64,000 nt of DNA from Mucilaginibacter aurantiaciroseus (GTDB lineage Bacteria; Bacteroidota; Bacteroidia; Sphingobacteriales; Sphingobacteriaceae): contig NZ_JAMXOF010000001.1 in assembly GCF_024055595.1 (NCBI RefSeq), positions 1,612,001-1,676,000 on the forward strand. Reading direction: 5' to 3'. Shown here one piece after another: positions 33,857-41,044 of this stretch. Below the pieces are notes generated by a model. That model worked only from the letters and a program-made list of their open reading frames with translations, did no database searches and had not been told where the DNA came from. Numbering within the stretch: position 1 is the stretch's first letter; each line of letters begins with the position of its first letter. The translations under genes and the position numbers were made by a program.

Positions 33857-35077
33857 CTCAGAAATAAGAAATTGAACGTAGAAGTTTCAAAATATAACGA
33901 AGCACTTTACCGCTACCAGCAAAAGATCGCTGATGCGGCGGTGGAGGATATGGTACTCAATATGGGGCCGCAGCATCCGTCTACGCACGGGGTTTTGCGG
34001 CTGGAGTTAATTACCGATGGCGAGATAGTCAAAGAGGTTATCCCCCACATTGGTTACCTGCACCGTTGTTTTGAAAAACATGCCGAATCGCTTACTTATC
34101 AGCAAACTATACCTTTTACAGACAGGCTGGATTACCTGGCATCTATGAATAACAGCCATGCCTGGGTAATGGGCGTGGAGAAAATGCTGGGCATCGATAA
34201 AGATATCCCCAAACGAATAGAATACATCCGCGTACTGGTTTGCGAACTTAACCGCGTTGCATCGCACCTCATAGCTATTGGTACCTACGGCATCGATATT
34301 GGCGCCTTTACGCCTTTCCTGTGGTGTTTCCGCGACCGCGAACATATTATGGGCATGCTGGAATGGGCTTCTGGCTCGCGCATGCTGTATAACTATATAT
34401 GGGTGGGTGGTTTATTTTACGACTTACCCGTTGGCTTTGAAGAACGCTGCCGCGAGTTTGTAGATTACTTTAAACCCAAAATGGTTGAACTTAACCAGCT
34501 ACTTACCGATAACCAAATTTTTATTAGCAGAACCGCCAACGTGGGCGTTTTGCCGATGGATGTAGCCATTAACTTCGGTTGCAGCGGCCCGGTGCTGCGT
34601 GGGTCGGGGCTAAAGTATGATTTGCGCCGGATTGATAATTATTCCGTTTACTCCGAGTTGGATTTTGATATCCCGGTAGGTAAAGGCCTGATGGGCACCG
34701 TTGGCGATTGCTGGGACCGATACAAGGTACGTGTAGATGAAATTCAGGAATCCTTGAAAATCATTGAGCAGTGTCTTAACCGTCTGCAAAACGAATTAAA
34801 ACGCACACCCGAGTTTGACCCTCGTGCGAAACTTCCACGTAAACTCACCCCAAAAGTGCAGGATTACTACGCCCGTTGCGAAGGTGCCAAAGGCGAATTG
34901 GGTTTTTACTTTGTACATAACAACGAACGCTCCGAGATCCCCTTCCGTGGTAAGGTGCGCGGGCCGAGTTTTAACAACCTATCCGTACTGCCCGAATTAG
35001 GCAAAAACGTGATGATAGCCGACCTGATAGCCATAATCGGCTCGCTCGACTTTGTGTTGGGGGAAGTGGATAGGTAA
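33851..35077 (+). CDS. nuoD: NADH-quinone oxidoreductase subunit D
   Basis: The 49-kDa subunit of complex I, lining the quinone pocket. It has 408 residues from the first ATG. Marks: [75 protein letters not shown] and the C-terminal [10 protein letters not shown]. The first ATG is in repeat B, and the first several residues (MTLRNKKL) are not family-like. An in-frame TTG at 33872 is an alternative start. No nuoE or F follows. Confidence 0.93.
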   Translation: MTLRNKKLNVEVSKYNEALYRYQQKIADAAVEDMVLNMGPQHPSTHGVLRLELITDGEIVKEVIPHIGYLHRCFEKHAESLTYQQTIPFTDRLDYLASMNNSHAWVMGVEKMLGIDKDIPKRIEYIRVLVCELNRVASHLIAIGTYGIDIGAFTPFLWCFRDREHIMGMLEWASGSRMLYNYIWVGGLFYDLPVGFEERCREFVDYFKPKMVELNQLLTDNQIFISRTANVGVLPMDVAINFGCSGPVLRGSGLKYDLRRIDNYSVYSELDFDIPVGKGLMGTVGDCWDRYKVRVDEIQESLKIIEQCLNRLQNELKRTPEFDPRAKLPRKLTPKVQDYYARCEGAKGELGFYFVHNNERSEIPFRGKVRGPSFNNLSVLPELGKNVMIADLIAIIGSLDFVLGEVDR

Positions 35078-35126
35078 GATAGTTAAGACGGTTAGAGTCA
35101 ATAGGTGCGAAAGCTTCTCCTCATTT

Positions 35127-35282
35127 TGTCTGGTGAGCCTGTCGAACCGTTAATAGCGGGTATAAGTCTTTGACAAGCCGGGACTAAAAAAAACCTTTTA
35201 TAATAAATCAATATACTTTTGTCATGGTGAACCTGTCGAACCATTCGTAGCGGGCATAAGTATTCGACAAAGTGGGACTGAT
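35127..35282. repeat. Two family A repeats in direct tandem
   Basis: Copy 1 at about 35127-35185 (TGGTGAGCCTGTCGAACC ... TTTGACAAGCCGGGACT) and copy 2 at 35221-35282 (GTCATGGTGAACCTGTCGAA ... TATTCGACAAAGTGGGACTG) stand in the same orientation, 35 bp apart, between convergent transcription units. Spacing and low copy number rule out CRISPR. Confidence 0.8.
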
Positions 35283-35298
35283 ATTTGTTGAAAACAAA

Positions 35299-35328
35299 AA
35301 AAGGGAGGCAATTTCTTGCCTCCCTTTT
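35299..35328. terminator. Rho-independent terminator of the protease gene
   Basis: AAAAGGGAGGCAA and TTGCCTCCCTTTT pair over 13 bp with loop TTTC. On the - strand a T run follows, ending the sigma/protease operon; on the + strand it could also end nuoD transcripts. Confidence 0.85.
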
Positions 35329-35352
35329 CGGATATATTAATTGTTGATTTTT

Positions 35353-36453
35353 TTACTGATTGTAAACCTTTACCGAGAATACGTAGTTGCGCAATTTTTT
35401 TATTTGCTGGGTACGGCTTAAGTTGGTTAAAGTATTTTTTGTACTTAGCTTAAGCGATTTATTTAAAGAATCGGCAGGGATGCTTTGGATGGCTTTAAGC
35501 AGGTAGTTTGATTTTACCGCGTATGCTACACCTTGTGTTTGGGTTTGTTTACCGTTAATAATAGCAATAACGTTTCCTTTATCATCCATTAAAGGGCCAC
35601 CACTGTTACCGGGATTAACCGGGATATACAATTCATATTCGGTGGTATCACCATGGAAACCTGTGCTTGCGGTTAAAGCGCCCGGGCCAAACTTAAGATC
35701 GTCGCCGGGGTAACCCAATGTATACACGGCCTCACCTAAATCACTTTTACTCTTTTTGAAGCTATATGGCACTGTACCAAGGTTTTTAAAGGCAGGGTCG
35801 ATTATTTGCAGGATAGCTACATCATACTGTGGTTCGGTGTAAACAACCTTGGTATGGAAGGATTCGCCCTGTGCATTTTGCACATACACAGAATCGGCAC
35901 CGCTAATTACATGATAGTTAGTAACAATATAACCGTTACCGGTAAGCGCAAAACCTGTACCGCTAAATTTTGCGGAAATAGCAGGACCTGTTTTATTGGC
36001 TTTAATAATATTGTCGGTTTTAGCACCCAATTTAGACTGTTCTCTTTTTACGCGGTCAACCTCCTGTTTCAATTGTTGAAAACGAGGGTCGCGGTTGCTT
36101 AAGTCACCTGTAAAATACAGTATAGTAAGTACAGCGAAAATAGCTACTGAAGCCGCTACCGAGATTTTAGAATGGTGGTTACGCCACATTTGCACCACCC
36201 ATGATGGATGCGCCATCAGGTCATCCTTAAGCGTGTGTACATCAATCTCATCGTGTATCTCGTCTAACCTGCTTTGTAGACTTAAACGGTCGTTATATTG
36301 CTTTAATAAAGATGTAAACTCTATATGCTCGGCAATTTTAGCATCTATAGTAGCATCCTTTTTACGCAATGCATCAAATTGGGCACGTTCATCAGCAGGC
36401 ATTTCGCTGCTTAGGTAGCGCTCAATCATTTCTAAAAGTTGGTTATCTTTCAT
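35353..36453 (-). CDS. Membrane-anchored trypsin-like protease with anti-sigma-like N-terminus
   Basis: 366 residues from the start at 36453 (MKDNQLLEM); an in-frame Met further upstream overlaps the sigma gene. The cytoplasmic part (about 1-96) is helical, with LLEMIERYLSSEMPADERAQ like the beginning of Bacteroidota anti-sigma proteins, but without a zinc-finger HxxxCxxC. A membrane helix spans about 97-115, a short coiled coil is at 122-150, and a chymotrypsin-fold protease spans 158-330. The catalytic triad is His181 (YHVISG), Asp211 (YDVAIL) and Ser284 (GNSGGPL). No PDZ domain is seen. It is probably co-transcribed after the ECF sigma gene 20 bp upstream. It could release or restrain the sigma factor, or act as a periplasmic stress protease. 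Confidence 0.82.
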   Translation of the reverse strand: MKDNQLLEMIERYLSSEMPADERAQFDALRKKDATIDAKIAEHIEFTSLLKQYNDRLSLQSRLDEIHDEIDVHTLKDDLMAHPSWVVQMWRNHHSKISVAASVAIFAVLTILYFTGDLSNRDPRFQQLKQEVDRVKREQSKLGAKTDNIIKANKTGPAISAKFSGTGFALTGNGYIVTNYHVISGADSVYVQNAQGESFHTKVVYTEPQYDVAILQIIDPAFKNLGTVPYSFKKSKSDLGEAVYTLGYPGDDLKFGPGALTASTGFHGDTTEYELYIPVNPGNSGGPLMDDKGNVIAIINGKQTQTQGVAYAVKSNYLLKAIQSIPADSLNKSLKLSTKNTLTNLSRTQQIKKLRNYVFSVKVYNQ

Positions 36454-36473
36454 TCTCTTTACCCTTTCTCTAA

Positions 36474-37040
36474 TTATTGCTGAAAAAATAATTTCTTCAG
36501 CCTTTGCAGGCATTTGTATTTCTGCGTTTTCGCGTTATCGGCATTTGTGTAGCCAAACCGTTCGCATATATCCTGCATGCTGCGGTTGTGCATATAAAAA
36601 TCTTCCATAATGGTTTTGCAGGGTTCGCCAAGTAACTTTAATGCATCGCCCATTTTATTAAGCTGCATATCGCGTTCCTCGTGCTTCTCTACTTCATCCT
36701 CAACCGCCAAATACTCCTGGAAATCTTTAATATCCCCACCGTACTTATTTAACTGTTTAAGCCGTTTTAGCCATAATCGCCGGCATATCGAATATATGTA
36801 GGTTTTAAGCTTGCTGCTTAGCTCAAAATCGCCACGCTTAACCTTATTGTAAAGAACTATTATAGCCTCCTGGTAAATATCCTTGGCCTCATCCTCGTTA
36901 CCATTATTATTGATGACGAGCTGTAAAACCATAGGGAAATAAGCCAGATATAACTTTTTCAAAACACTGTCGGAGTTGTTTAAGATCCCAATGATCACTT
37001 CACTATCCGTCGGCATTTCCACATTTAACTGATTATTCAC
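36474..37040 (-). CDS. ECF-type RNA polymerase sigma factor
   Basis: 188 residues of the sigma-70 ECF type. Region 2 is at about 30-90 (LKKLYLAYFPMVLQLV, EDEAKDIYQEAIIVLYNKV, LKTYIYSICRRLWLKRL), and region 4 is at about 130-185 (GDALKLLGEPCKTIMEDFYM, SMQDICERFGYTNADNAKTQ, KYKCLQRLKK). Such factors are usually held by a cognate anti-sigma protein encoded just downstream, here the protease fusion at 35353-36453. The promoter region upstream is AT-rich with an 11-bp inverted repeat at 37205-37240. Confidence 0.9.
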   Translation of the reverse strand: MNNQLNVEMPTDSEVIIGILNNSDSVLKKLYLAYFPMVLQLVINNNGNEDEAKDIYQEAIIVLYNKVKRGDFELSSKLKTYIYSICRRLWLKRLKQLNKYGGDIKDFQEYLAVEDEVEKHEERDMQLNKMGDALKLLGEPCKTIMEDFYMHNRSMQDICERFGYTNADNAKTQKYKCLQRLKKLFFQQ

Positions 37041-37204
37041 TACTTAATACTTTTTATATTGAATTGTAACCCAATAATTTGATTTATTTTTTGATGCCAT
37101 GCCGCTGCAGCACAACCTGATTAAGACAAACCGCAATATCGGTAAATAAATAATAGAATAACGCGGCATTAATTTCGAGTTTGATAATAAACGAACAAAA
37201 ACCA

Positions 37205-37240
37205 TACAAGTATTAAAATAAAATAATTCTAATACTTGTA
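37205..37240. repeat. Perfect inverted repeat between sigma gene and mini-lipoproteins
   Basis: TACAAGTATTA (37205-37215) and TAATACTTGTA (37230-37240) are exact reverse complements with a 14-nt spacer. It is placed between divergent units (ECF sigma and lipoprotein genes), so it could be an operator. The rest of 37041-37379 is AT-rich with no gene. Confidence 0.4.
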
Positions 37241-37379
37241 TAATTCTCATAAAAATAAGGATCGAATTAAGCGTTTAAAAGTAGGCCCTGCCCCCTTAAA
37301 ATGAACAAAATTAATTTTCCGTTAATTTACCTCCTCTTGTTTTGGATATTAACTATCACAAAACATTAAACTCAATAAA

Positions 37380-37658
37380 ATGAAAAATCCGATCAAAACC
37401 ACCTTCGTAGCTTTAGCTATTGCGTTTACTGTTGCATCTTGCGAAAGCAAAAAACCTGCTGACGCCGGCGACACTTCAAAAAAAGATACTGTTCTTAAAC
37501 TTAATTCAACCTTAACAAAAGATACTATTGTTAAAGGTACCGACACTGTTAAAGTTGATACCACAAAAAAAATAAAATTGTTGGGTTACCTTTTTCAGGA
37601 AGCGGTATTAACAACCAACAATAATAAAATACTTACATTAACAAATCACAAAACATGA
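37380..37658 (+). CDS. Small Lys/Asp/Thr-rich lipoprotein, copy 1 (possible frameshift)
   Basis: 92 residues as read. The signal peptide ends in a lipobox (FTVASCESKK, Cys20), followed by a tail rich in Lys, Asp and Thr (KKPADAGDTSKKDT, VKVDTTKK). The two downstream copies stop soon after a DTTKK end. Here eight A residues at 37565-37572 throw the frame into 29 extra residues (IKLLGYLFQEAV ...) and into the start of the next gene. With seven A the frame would end DTTKK then stop. It is either a phase-variable run, a sequencing slip or a real extension. Function unknown; the family may shape the periplasm or outer-membrane inner face. Confidence 0.65.
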   Translation: MKNPIKTTFVALAIAFTVASCESKKPADAGDTSKKDTVLKLNSTLTKDTIVKGTDTVKVDTTKKIKLLGYLFQEAVLTTNNNKILTLTNHKT

Positions 37659-37843
37659 AAAATTCATTCAAAATCGCATTTTTAGCTTTAGCTATCGCTG
37701 TTTCTGCTGCTGCTTGTAAAGGTAAAGGTTCTGCATCTGCTGCTGATTCAACCAAAAAAGATACTACTGTTGTAGTTGACACAACCAAAAAGGATACTAC
37801 TGTTGTAGTTGACACAACTAAAAAAGATACTACTAAAAAATAA
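37655..37843 (+). CDS. Small Lys/Asp/Thr-rich lipoprotein, copy 2
   Basis: 62 residues. The signal NSFKIAFLALAIAVSAAAC with Cys21 is followed by KGKGSASAADS and then three repeats of the unit TTKKDTTVVVD or TTKKDTTKK. The start codon overlaps the stop of copy 1 by 4 bp only if copy 1 is read through. It is probably exported by the Lol-type route or retained in the inner membrane. A terminator follows at 37914-37955. Confidence 0.72.
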   Translation: MKNSFKIAFLALAIAVSAAACKGKGSASAADSTKKDTTVVVDTTKKDTTVVVDTTKKDTTKK

Positions 37844-37913
37844 TTTAACCTAACCGGGTTAAAAATTAGAGAGTTACGCAATAATTTTTTAAGTTTTTTA
37901 AGTTTTTTTATGG

Positions 37914-37955
37914 GTAACCCTAATTTTTTTCGAAAAATCAGGGTTACCTTTTTTT
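37914..37955 (+). terminator. Rho-independent terminator after mini-lipoprotein copy 2
   Basis: GGTAACCCTAATTTTT and AAAAATCAGGGTTACC form a 16-bp stem with one mismatch, then a seven-T run. The right-hand word GGGTTACCTTTTT also occurs after copy 1 at about 37584, showing that gene plus terminator were duplicated and that copy 1 has lost its left arm. Confidence 0.82.
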
Positions 37956-38008
37956 GTTTTAGGTATTAACTACCGAAAAACTATTAAATCACTTAAAAAA
38001 ACAAAACG

Positions 38009-38218
38009 ATGAAAAATTCTTTCAAAATCGCTTTCTTAGCTTTGGCTATCGCAGTTTCTGCTGCTGCTTGTAAAGGTAAAGGTTCTTCTGCTGCTGCAGA
38101 TTCAGCTAAAATGGATTCAGCTAAAATGGATTCTGCTGCAACTCCTGATTCAACTGCTAAAATGGATACTACAGCTAAAAAGGACACAACTAAAAAAGAT
38201 ACTACTAAAAAAATGTAA
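38009..38218 (+). CDS. Small Lys/Asp/Thr-rich lipoprotein, copy 3
   Basis: 69 residues. The signal NSFKIAFLALAIAVSAAAC is identical to copy 2, then KGKGSSAAADS and repeats of DSAKM (two copies), SAATPDSTAKMDTTAKKDTT and KKDTTKKM. The identical signal with a diverged tail indicates recent duplication with tail repeat-number change. It is followed by its own strong terminator. Confidence 0.75.
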   Translation: MKNSFKIAFLALAIAVSAAACKGKGSSAAADSAKMDSAKMDSAATPDSTAKMDTTAKKDTTKKDTTKKM

Positions 38219-38235
38219 TCTCTTTTTTTTAAAAG

Positions 38236-38267
38236 AAACGCCCTGCTTTAATGTAGGGCGTTTTTTT
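38236..38267 (+). terminator. Rho-independent terminator after mini-lipoprotein copy 3
   Basis: AAACGCCCT and AGGGCGTTT pair over 9 bp with a 10-nt loop, followed by a run of T. Confidence 0.85.
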
Positions 38268-38333
38268 GTGCCTGATTTTTCTCCTCACAAAACATTCGCC
38301 CATATAATTGTTTAATGGTAAAACACCCTATAG

Positions 38334-38771
38334 ATGAAATACTCGGAATGGAATAACCTGAGCGATGACGATAAAAAGAACACTCACTGGAAGCATCACC
38401 CCCGCATCCGCATTGCTACCATCTTCAGTATTTTATTTGCCTTGGTGTTTATTGTATTTATGCTACGGGTACTGCAAAACCGCAGGGTACATGTAAACCG
38501 TAAGCCAAACCGAAAAGAAGCTTTTGCCATTGCAAAGGTTTTTGTTAACGACGAGCTTAAACAACCCGGCACGGCAAACTTCCCCAAAAATGTTTTTGTA
38601 GCAGATATTGATACGGCTAATAACAATTACAACATATCATCAACCGTTGATGCGCAGGATAGCACCGGGCATATTGTAAAATCGACCTGGCAGGTAAAAT
38701 TATCTTATACCGGCGGAGACTGGGCCGATCGTAAAAGCTGGAAACTCGAAGACGTTAAAATAACCAAATAG
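38334..38771 (+). CDS. Membrane-anchored protein of unknown function
   Basis: 145 residues. The N-terminus is charged and His/Lys-rich (DDDKKNTHWKHHPRIR), followed by one membrane helix at about 28-45 (ATIFSILFALVFIVFML) and an extracytoplasmic domain with VFVNDELKQPGTANFPKN, a word-type seen in small proteins with a DUF4333-like or 'adhesin-like' beta fold, and SYTGGDWADRKSWKLEDV. I do not recognise a named family. It is single and followed by a weak hairpin at 38771-38806. Confidence 0.65.
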   Translation: MKYSEWNNLSDDDKKNTHWKHHPRIRIATIFSILFALVFIVFMLRVLQNRRVHVNRKPNRKEAFAIAKVFVNDELKQPGTANFPKNVFVADIDTANNNYNISSTVDAQDSTGHIVKSTWQVKLSYTGGDWADRKSWKLEDVKITK

Positions 38772-38807
38772 AAAAGGGGCCCGTTTTTGGCGCCTTTTCT
38801 TTTTTTT
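38771..38807 (+). terminator. Weak terminator-like hairpin
   Basis: GAAAAGGGGCCCG and GGCGCCTTTTC pair imperfectly, followed by a long T run. Confidence 0.55.
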
Positions 38808-38857
38808 ATTAGGGCCTGTTTTATTTTTTAATAATCAGGCAGTAGCAATCCGGCTTA

Positions 38858-39022
38858 CTATCTTCCTCTAAAAGCCGATATAAGCCAAATAATAAGTAAT
38901 ATAACAACAATGACAGCGATGATACCCACAGCTGCGCCGACTTTAAAAATACCGCCGATAACTGAGCATCCGCTAAAAGCAACCATTGCTAATGCGAGTA
39001 ATAATGAGTTGAGTTTTTTCAT
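38858..39022 (-). CDS. Tiny lipoprotein with one membrane helix
   Basis: 54 residues. MKKLNSLLLALAMVAFSGC contains a lipobox with Cys19; SVIGGIFKVGAAVGIIAVIV leads into a second hydrophobic stretch (VVILLIIWLISAF) and the end RGR. This IGGIFK-x-G core followed by a helix is familiar to me from small Bacteroidota proteins that databases sometimes mislabel as phosphatidate cytidylyltransferase; it is far too short for that enzyme. The start is 4 bp from a perfect 20-bp hairpin. Confidence 0.7.
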   Translation of the reverse strand: MKKLNSLLLALAMVAFSGCSVIGGIFKVGAAVGIIAVIVVILLIIWLISAFRGR

Positions 39023-39026
39023 GGTA

Positions 39027-39073
39027 GATTATTGTATAAAGATTTTATGATAAAAAATCTTTATACAATAATC
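39027..39073. promoter_or_regulatory. Perfect 20-bp hairpin in front of the tiny lipoprotein gene
   Basis: Positions 39027-39046 are the exact reverse complement of 39054-39073, with a 7-nt loop ATGATAA. The arms are AT-rich (GATTATTGTATAAAG core). It lies between the 45-residue gene (stop at 39084) and the tiny lipoprotein gene (start at 39022), so it would be transcribed in the leader. No T-run follows, arguing against a simple terminator. Confidence 0.6.
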
Positions 39074-39083
39074 AAACCGTTTG

Positions 39084-39221
39084 TTACAACAAGATATTTG
39101 AGTCAGATTCCTCTGCCTCTGTGTTGTCGGTTGGCAAAAATTGTACTGCAATCAATACAATAAAAATAGCCAATAGGCTCATCGGTACAAGGGCTTCAAC
39201 AGCAACTAATAATAGGTCCAT
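39084..39221 (-). CDS. Possible 45-residue membrane protein
   Basis: The frame MDLLLVAVEALVPMSLLAIF, then IVLIAVQFLPTDNTEAEESD and SNILL, reads as one membrane helix with an acidic C-terminal tail. There is no cleavable-signal pattern. It is the upstream neighbour of the tiny lipoprotein gene, with the 20-bp hairpin between. Composition is plausible for a real small protein, but no family is recognised. Confidence 0.45.
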   Translation of the reverse strand: MDLLLVAVEALVPMSLLAIFIVLIAVQFLPTDNTEAEESDSNILL

Positions 39222-39448
39222 AGCAAATTATTTGGGGGGTAATAATTAATACTAAAAAATTTAATTCTTCACTTGCTCAAATTCGCAATCTTTCATAAGG
39301 TTCACTAAACTAAAAATTGTTTTTTAATTAAACCAATAAATGTTAATAAGTTAATAAAATCATTCCATCGTTAAAATCCGCCCTTATAGGGTGGTATATT
39401 TAATATTCAACGAAATATCTTAACGGGGATTTGTAAATTCACCGCGTA

Positions 39449-40954
39449 ATGATAAAGCCACTAATTATCCTCAAAGAAATATATGTTAAGTTTAACAACC
39501 TTCCGTTGTTCCAAAATTTAACTTTCACACTTAACCAAGGCGAAAACTGGGCATTGGTTGGTAAAAGCGGATCAGGCAAGAGTGTTTTACTGCAAACCAT
39601 TGCGGGCAACATGGGTATCAATTGCGGTGTTATTACGCATCATTTTATGGATGATGTACACAAAACAATGCAAAGCGAAGAATTGGTAACCTTCCATCGC
39701 TTTATAGCATCCGTTGGTGCAAAGCATCATTTTAAAACGCTGTCTAATACATCCGACTTTTATTACCAACAACGCTACAACTCATCTGATTCGGAAGATA
39801 CCTTAACCGTAAACCAATACCTGCAAACCGTAAAGGTTAATCAACATAACCCTGCTTACTGGACATTCGACAAAACCATAGCAGCGTTAAACTTAACCGA
39901 CCTGTGCGATAAGCAAACCATCAAACTATCTAACGGCGAAACCAAACGATTGATGATAGCTGCCGCTTTGCTCAAAAACCCCCTAATATTATTGTTGGAT
40001 AATCCCATGACGGGGATGGATGTAGATACCCGCAAATCATTCAATGAATTACTGAACGAGGTGTCTGCGTCTGGCATCAGCATTATAATGGCAACATCGG
40101 CGTTTGAGATTACGGATTGTATAACTAATGTGGTTATTTTAGATAGTGGTGCTGTAACCCGAAGCCTCAGCAAACAAGAATTTGAAGCAAGTGAACATCA
40201 AACAGTAAATAAAATGGTTGTTGATGCAGATGCACTTAAAACACTACTGAATACATCTGCCGACAGCCATAACTACAACCAAATCGTTAGCATGAACGAT
40301 GTGCACATCCAATATGGCGATAAAACCATTCTTAATAAAATTAACTGGCAAATAAATCGCGGCGAGCGCTGGGCACTGCTTGGGCCTAATGGCGCGGGTA
40401 AATCCATCCTGCTAAGTTTAATAAACGGAGATAACCCGCAGGCTTACGCCAACAACATTATATTATTTGATAAAAAGCGCGGCACGGGCGAAAGTATCTG
40501 GGACGTTAAAAGTAAAATAGGCTTTGTATCGCCCGAGCTATACCAATACTTTCCTACGGATAATTCCTGTCTGCAGGTGATAGAAAGTGGCTTTTATGAT
40601 ACGCTGGGCCTTTTCCGACCAAGTTTAAAATCACGCACCGACCTTGCGCTCAGATGGATGAAGGCTTTAGAGATAGATAAATATGCCCGTCAGCTACTCA
40701 AAAACATCCCCGCAAGCGCGCAGCGCCTTTGCCTGCTTGCCCGGGGGCTGATCAAAAACCCCGCCCTGCTTATATTTGATGAACCCTGCCAGGGACTGGA
40801 CGACCACCAGCAGCAGCATTTTAAAGCCGTGGTTGATTCCATTTGCAGCATCAGTAACGTAACCCTGATATATGTTACCCACTATCAACATGAGATACCT
40901 AATAGCGTGGATAAGGTTTTGAGATTGGATAAGGGGGAAGTGGTTGGCAGTTAA
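39449..40954 (+). CDS. Double-ATPase ABC protein, ModF/PhrA-like
   Basis: 501 residues with two ABC ATPase cassettes and no membrane part. Cassette 1 has Walker A VGKSGSGKSVLL (about 38-49), signature LSNGETKRL and Walker B LILLLDNPMTG, in which Asn replaces the catalytic Glu. Cassette 2 has GPNGAGKSILLS (about 310), a degenerate signature (IPASAQRLCLLARG) and a normal LLIFDEPCQG. Proteins of this layout are annotated as ModF or photorepair PhrA, of unclear role. Asymmetric catalytic sites suggest that only one composite site hydrolyses ATP. Single gene, with 500 bp of AT-rich sequence and tiny ORFs upstream. Confidence 0.82.
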   Translation: MIKPLIILKEIYVKFNNLPLFQNLTFTLNQGENWALVGKSGSGKSVLLQTIAGNMGINCGVITHHFMDDVHKTMQSEELVTFHRFIASVGAKHHFKTLSNTSDFYYQQRYNSSDSEDTLTVNQYLQTVKVNQHNPAYWTFDKTIAALNLTDLCDKQTIKLSNGETKRLMIAAALLKNPLILLLDNPMTGMDVDTRKSFNELLNEVSASGISIIMATSAFEITDCITNVVILDSGAVTRSLSKQEFEASEHQTVNKMVVDADALKTLLNTSADSHNYNQIVSMNDVHIQYGDKTILNKINWQINRGERWALLGPNGAGKSILLSLINGDNPQAYANNIILFDKKRGTGESIWDVKSKIGFVSPELYQYFPTDNSCLQVIESGFYDTLGLFRPSLKSRTDLALRWMKALEIDKYARQLLKNIPASAQRLCLLARGLIKNPALLIFDEPCQGLDDHQQQHFKAVVDSICSISNVTLIYVTHYQHEIPNSVDKVLRLDKGEVVGS

Positions 40955-41033
40955 AAGTAGGCAGTGGACAAAACTATTGTCAACCCAACAACACCTTTCA
41001 CCTTTAACCTTTCGCCTTTACCCTCCCACTACG

Positions 41034-41041
41034 TATATTTG
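41034..41041 (+). promoter_or_regulatory. Probable -7 promoter box of mqnC
   Basis: TATATTTG fits TAnnTTTG and ends only 3 bp before the mqnC ATG at 41045, implying a leaderless transcript or a start further downstream. Confidence 0.5.
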
Positions 41042-41044
41042 TAC

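Noticed and set aside
35127..35282. Possible CRISPR-like array
   Set aside because: Only two copies, each an imperfect inverted repeat with the same type of interior, and no cas genes. Better seen as dispersed family A repeats.
38858..39022. Phosphatidate cytidylyltransferase
   Set aside because: The 54-residue lipoprotein is far shorter than that enzyme and lacks its signature; I consider that database label an error.
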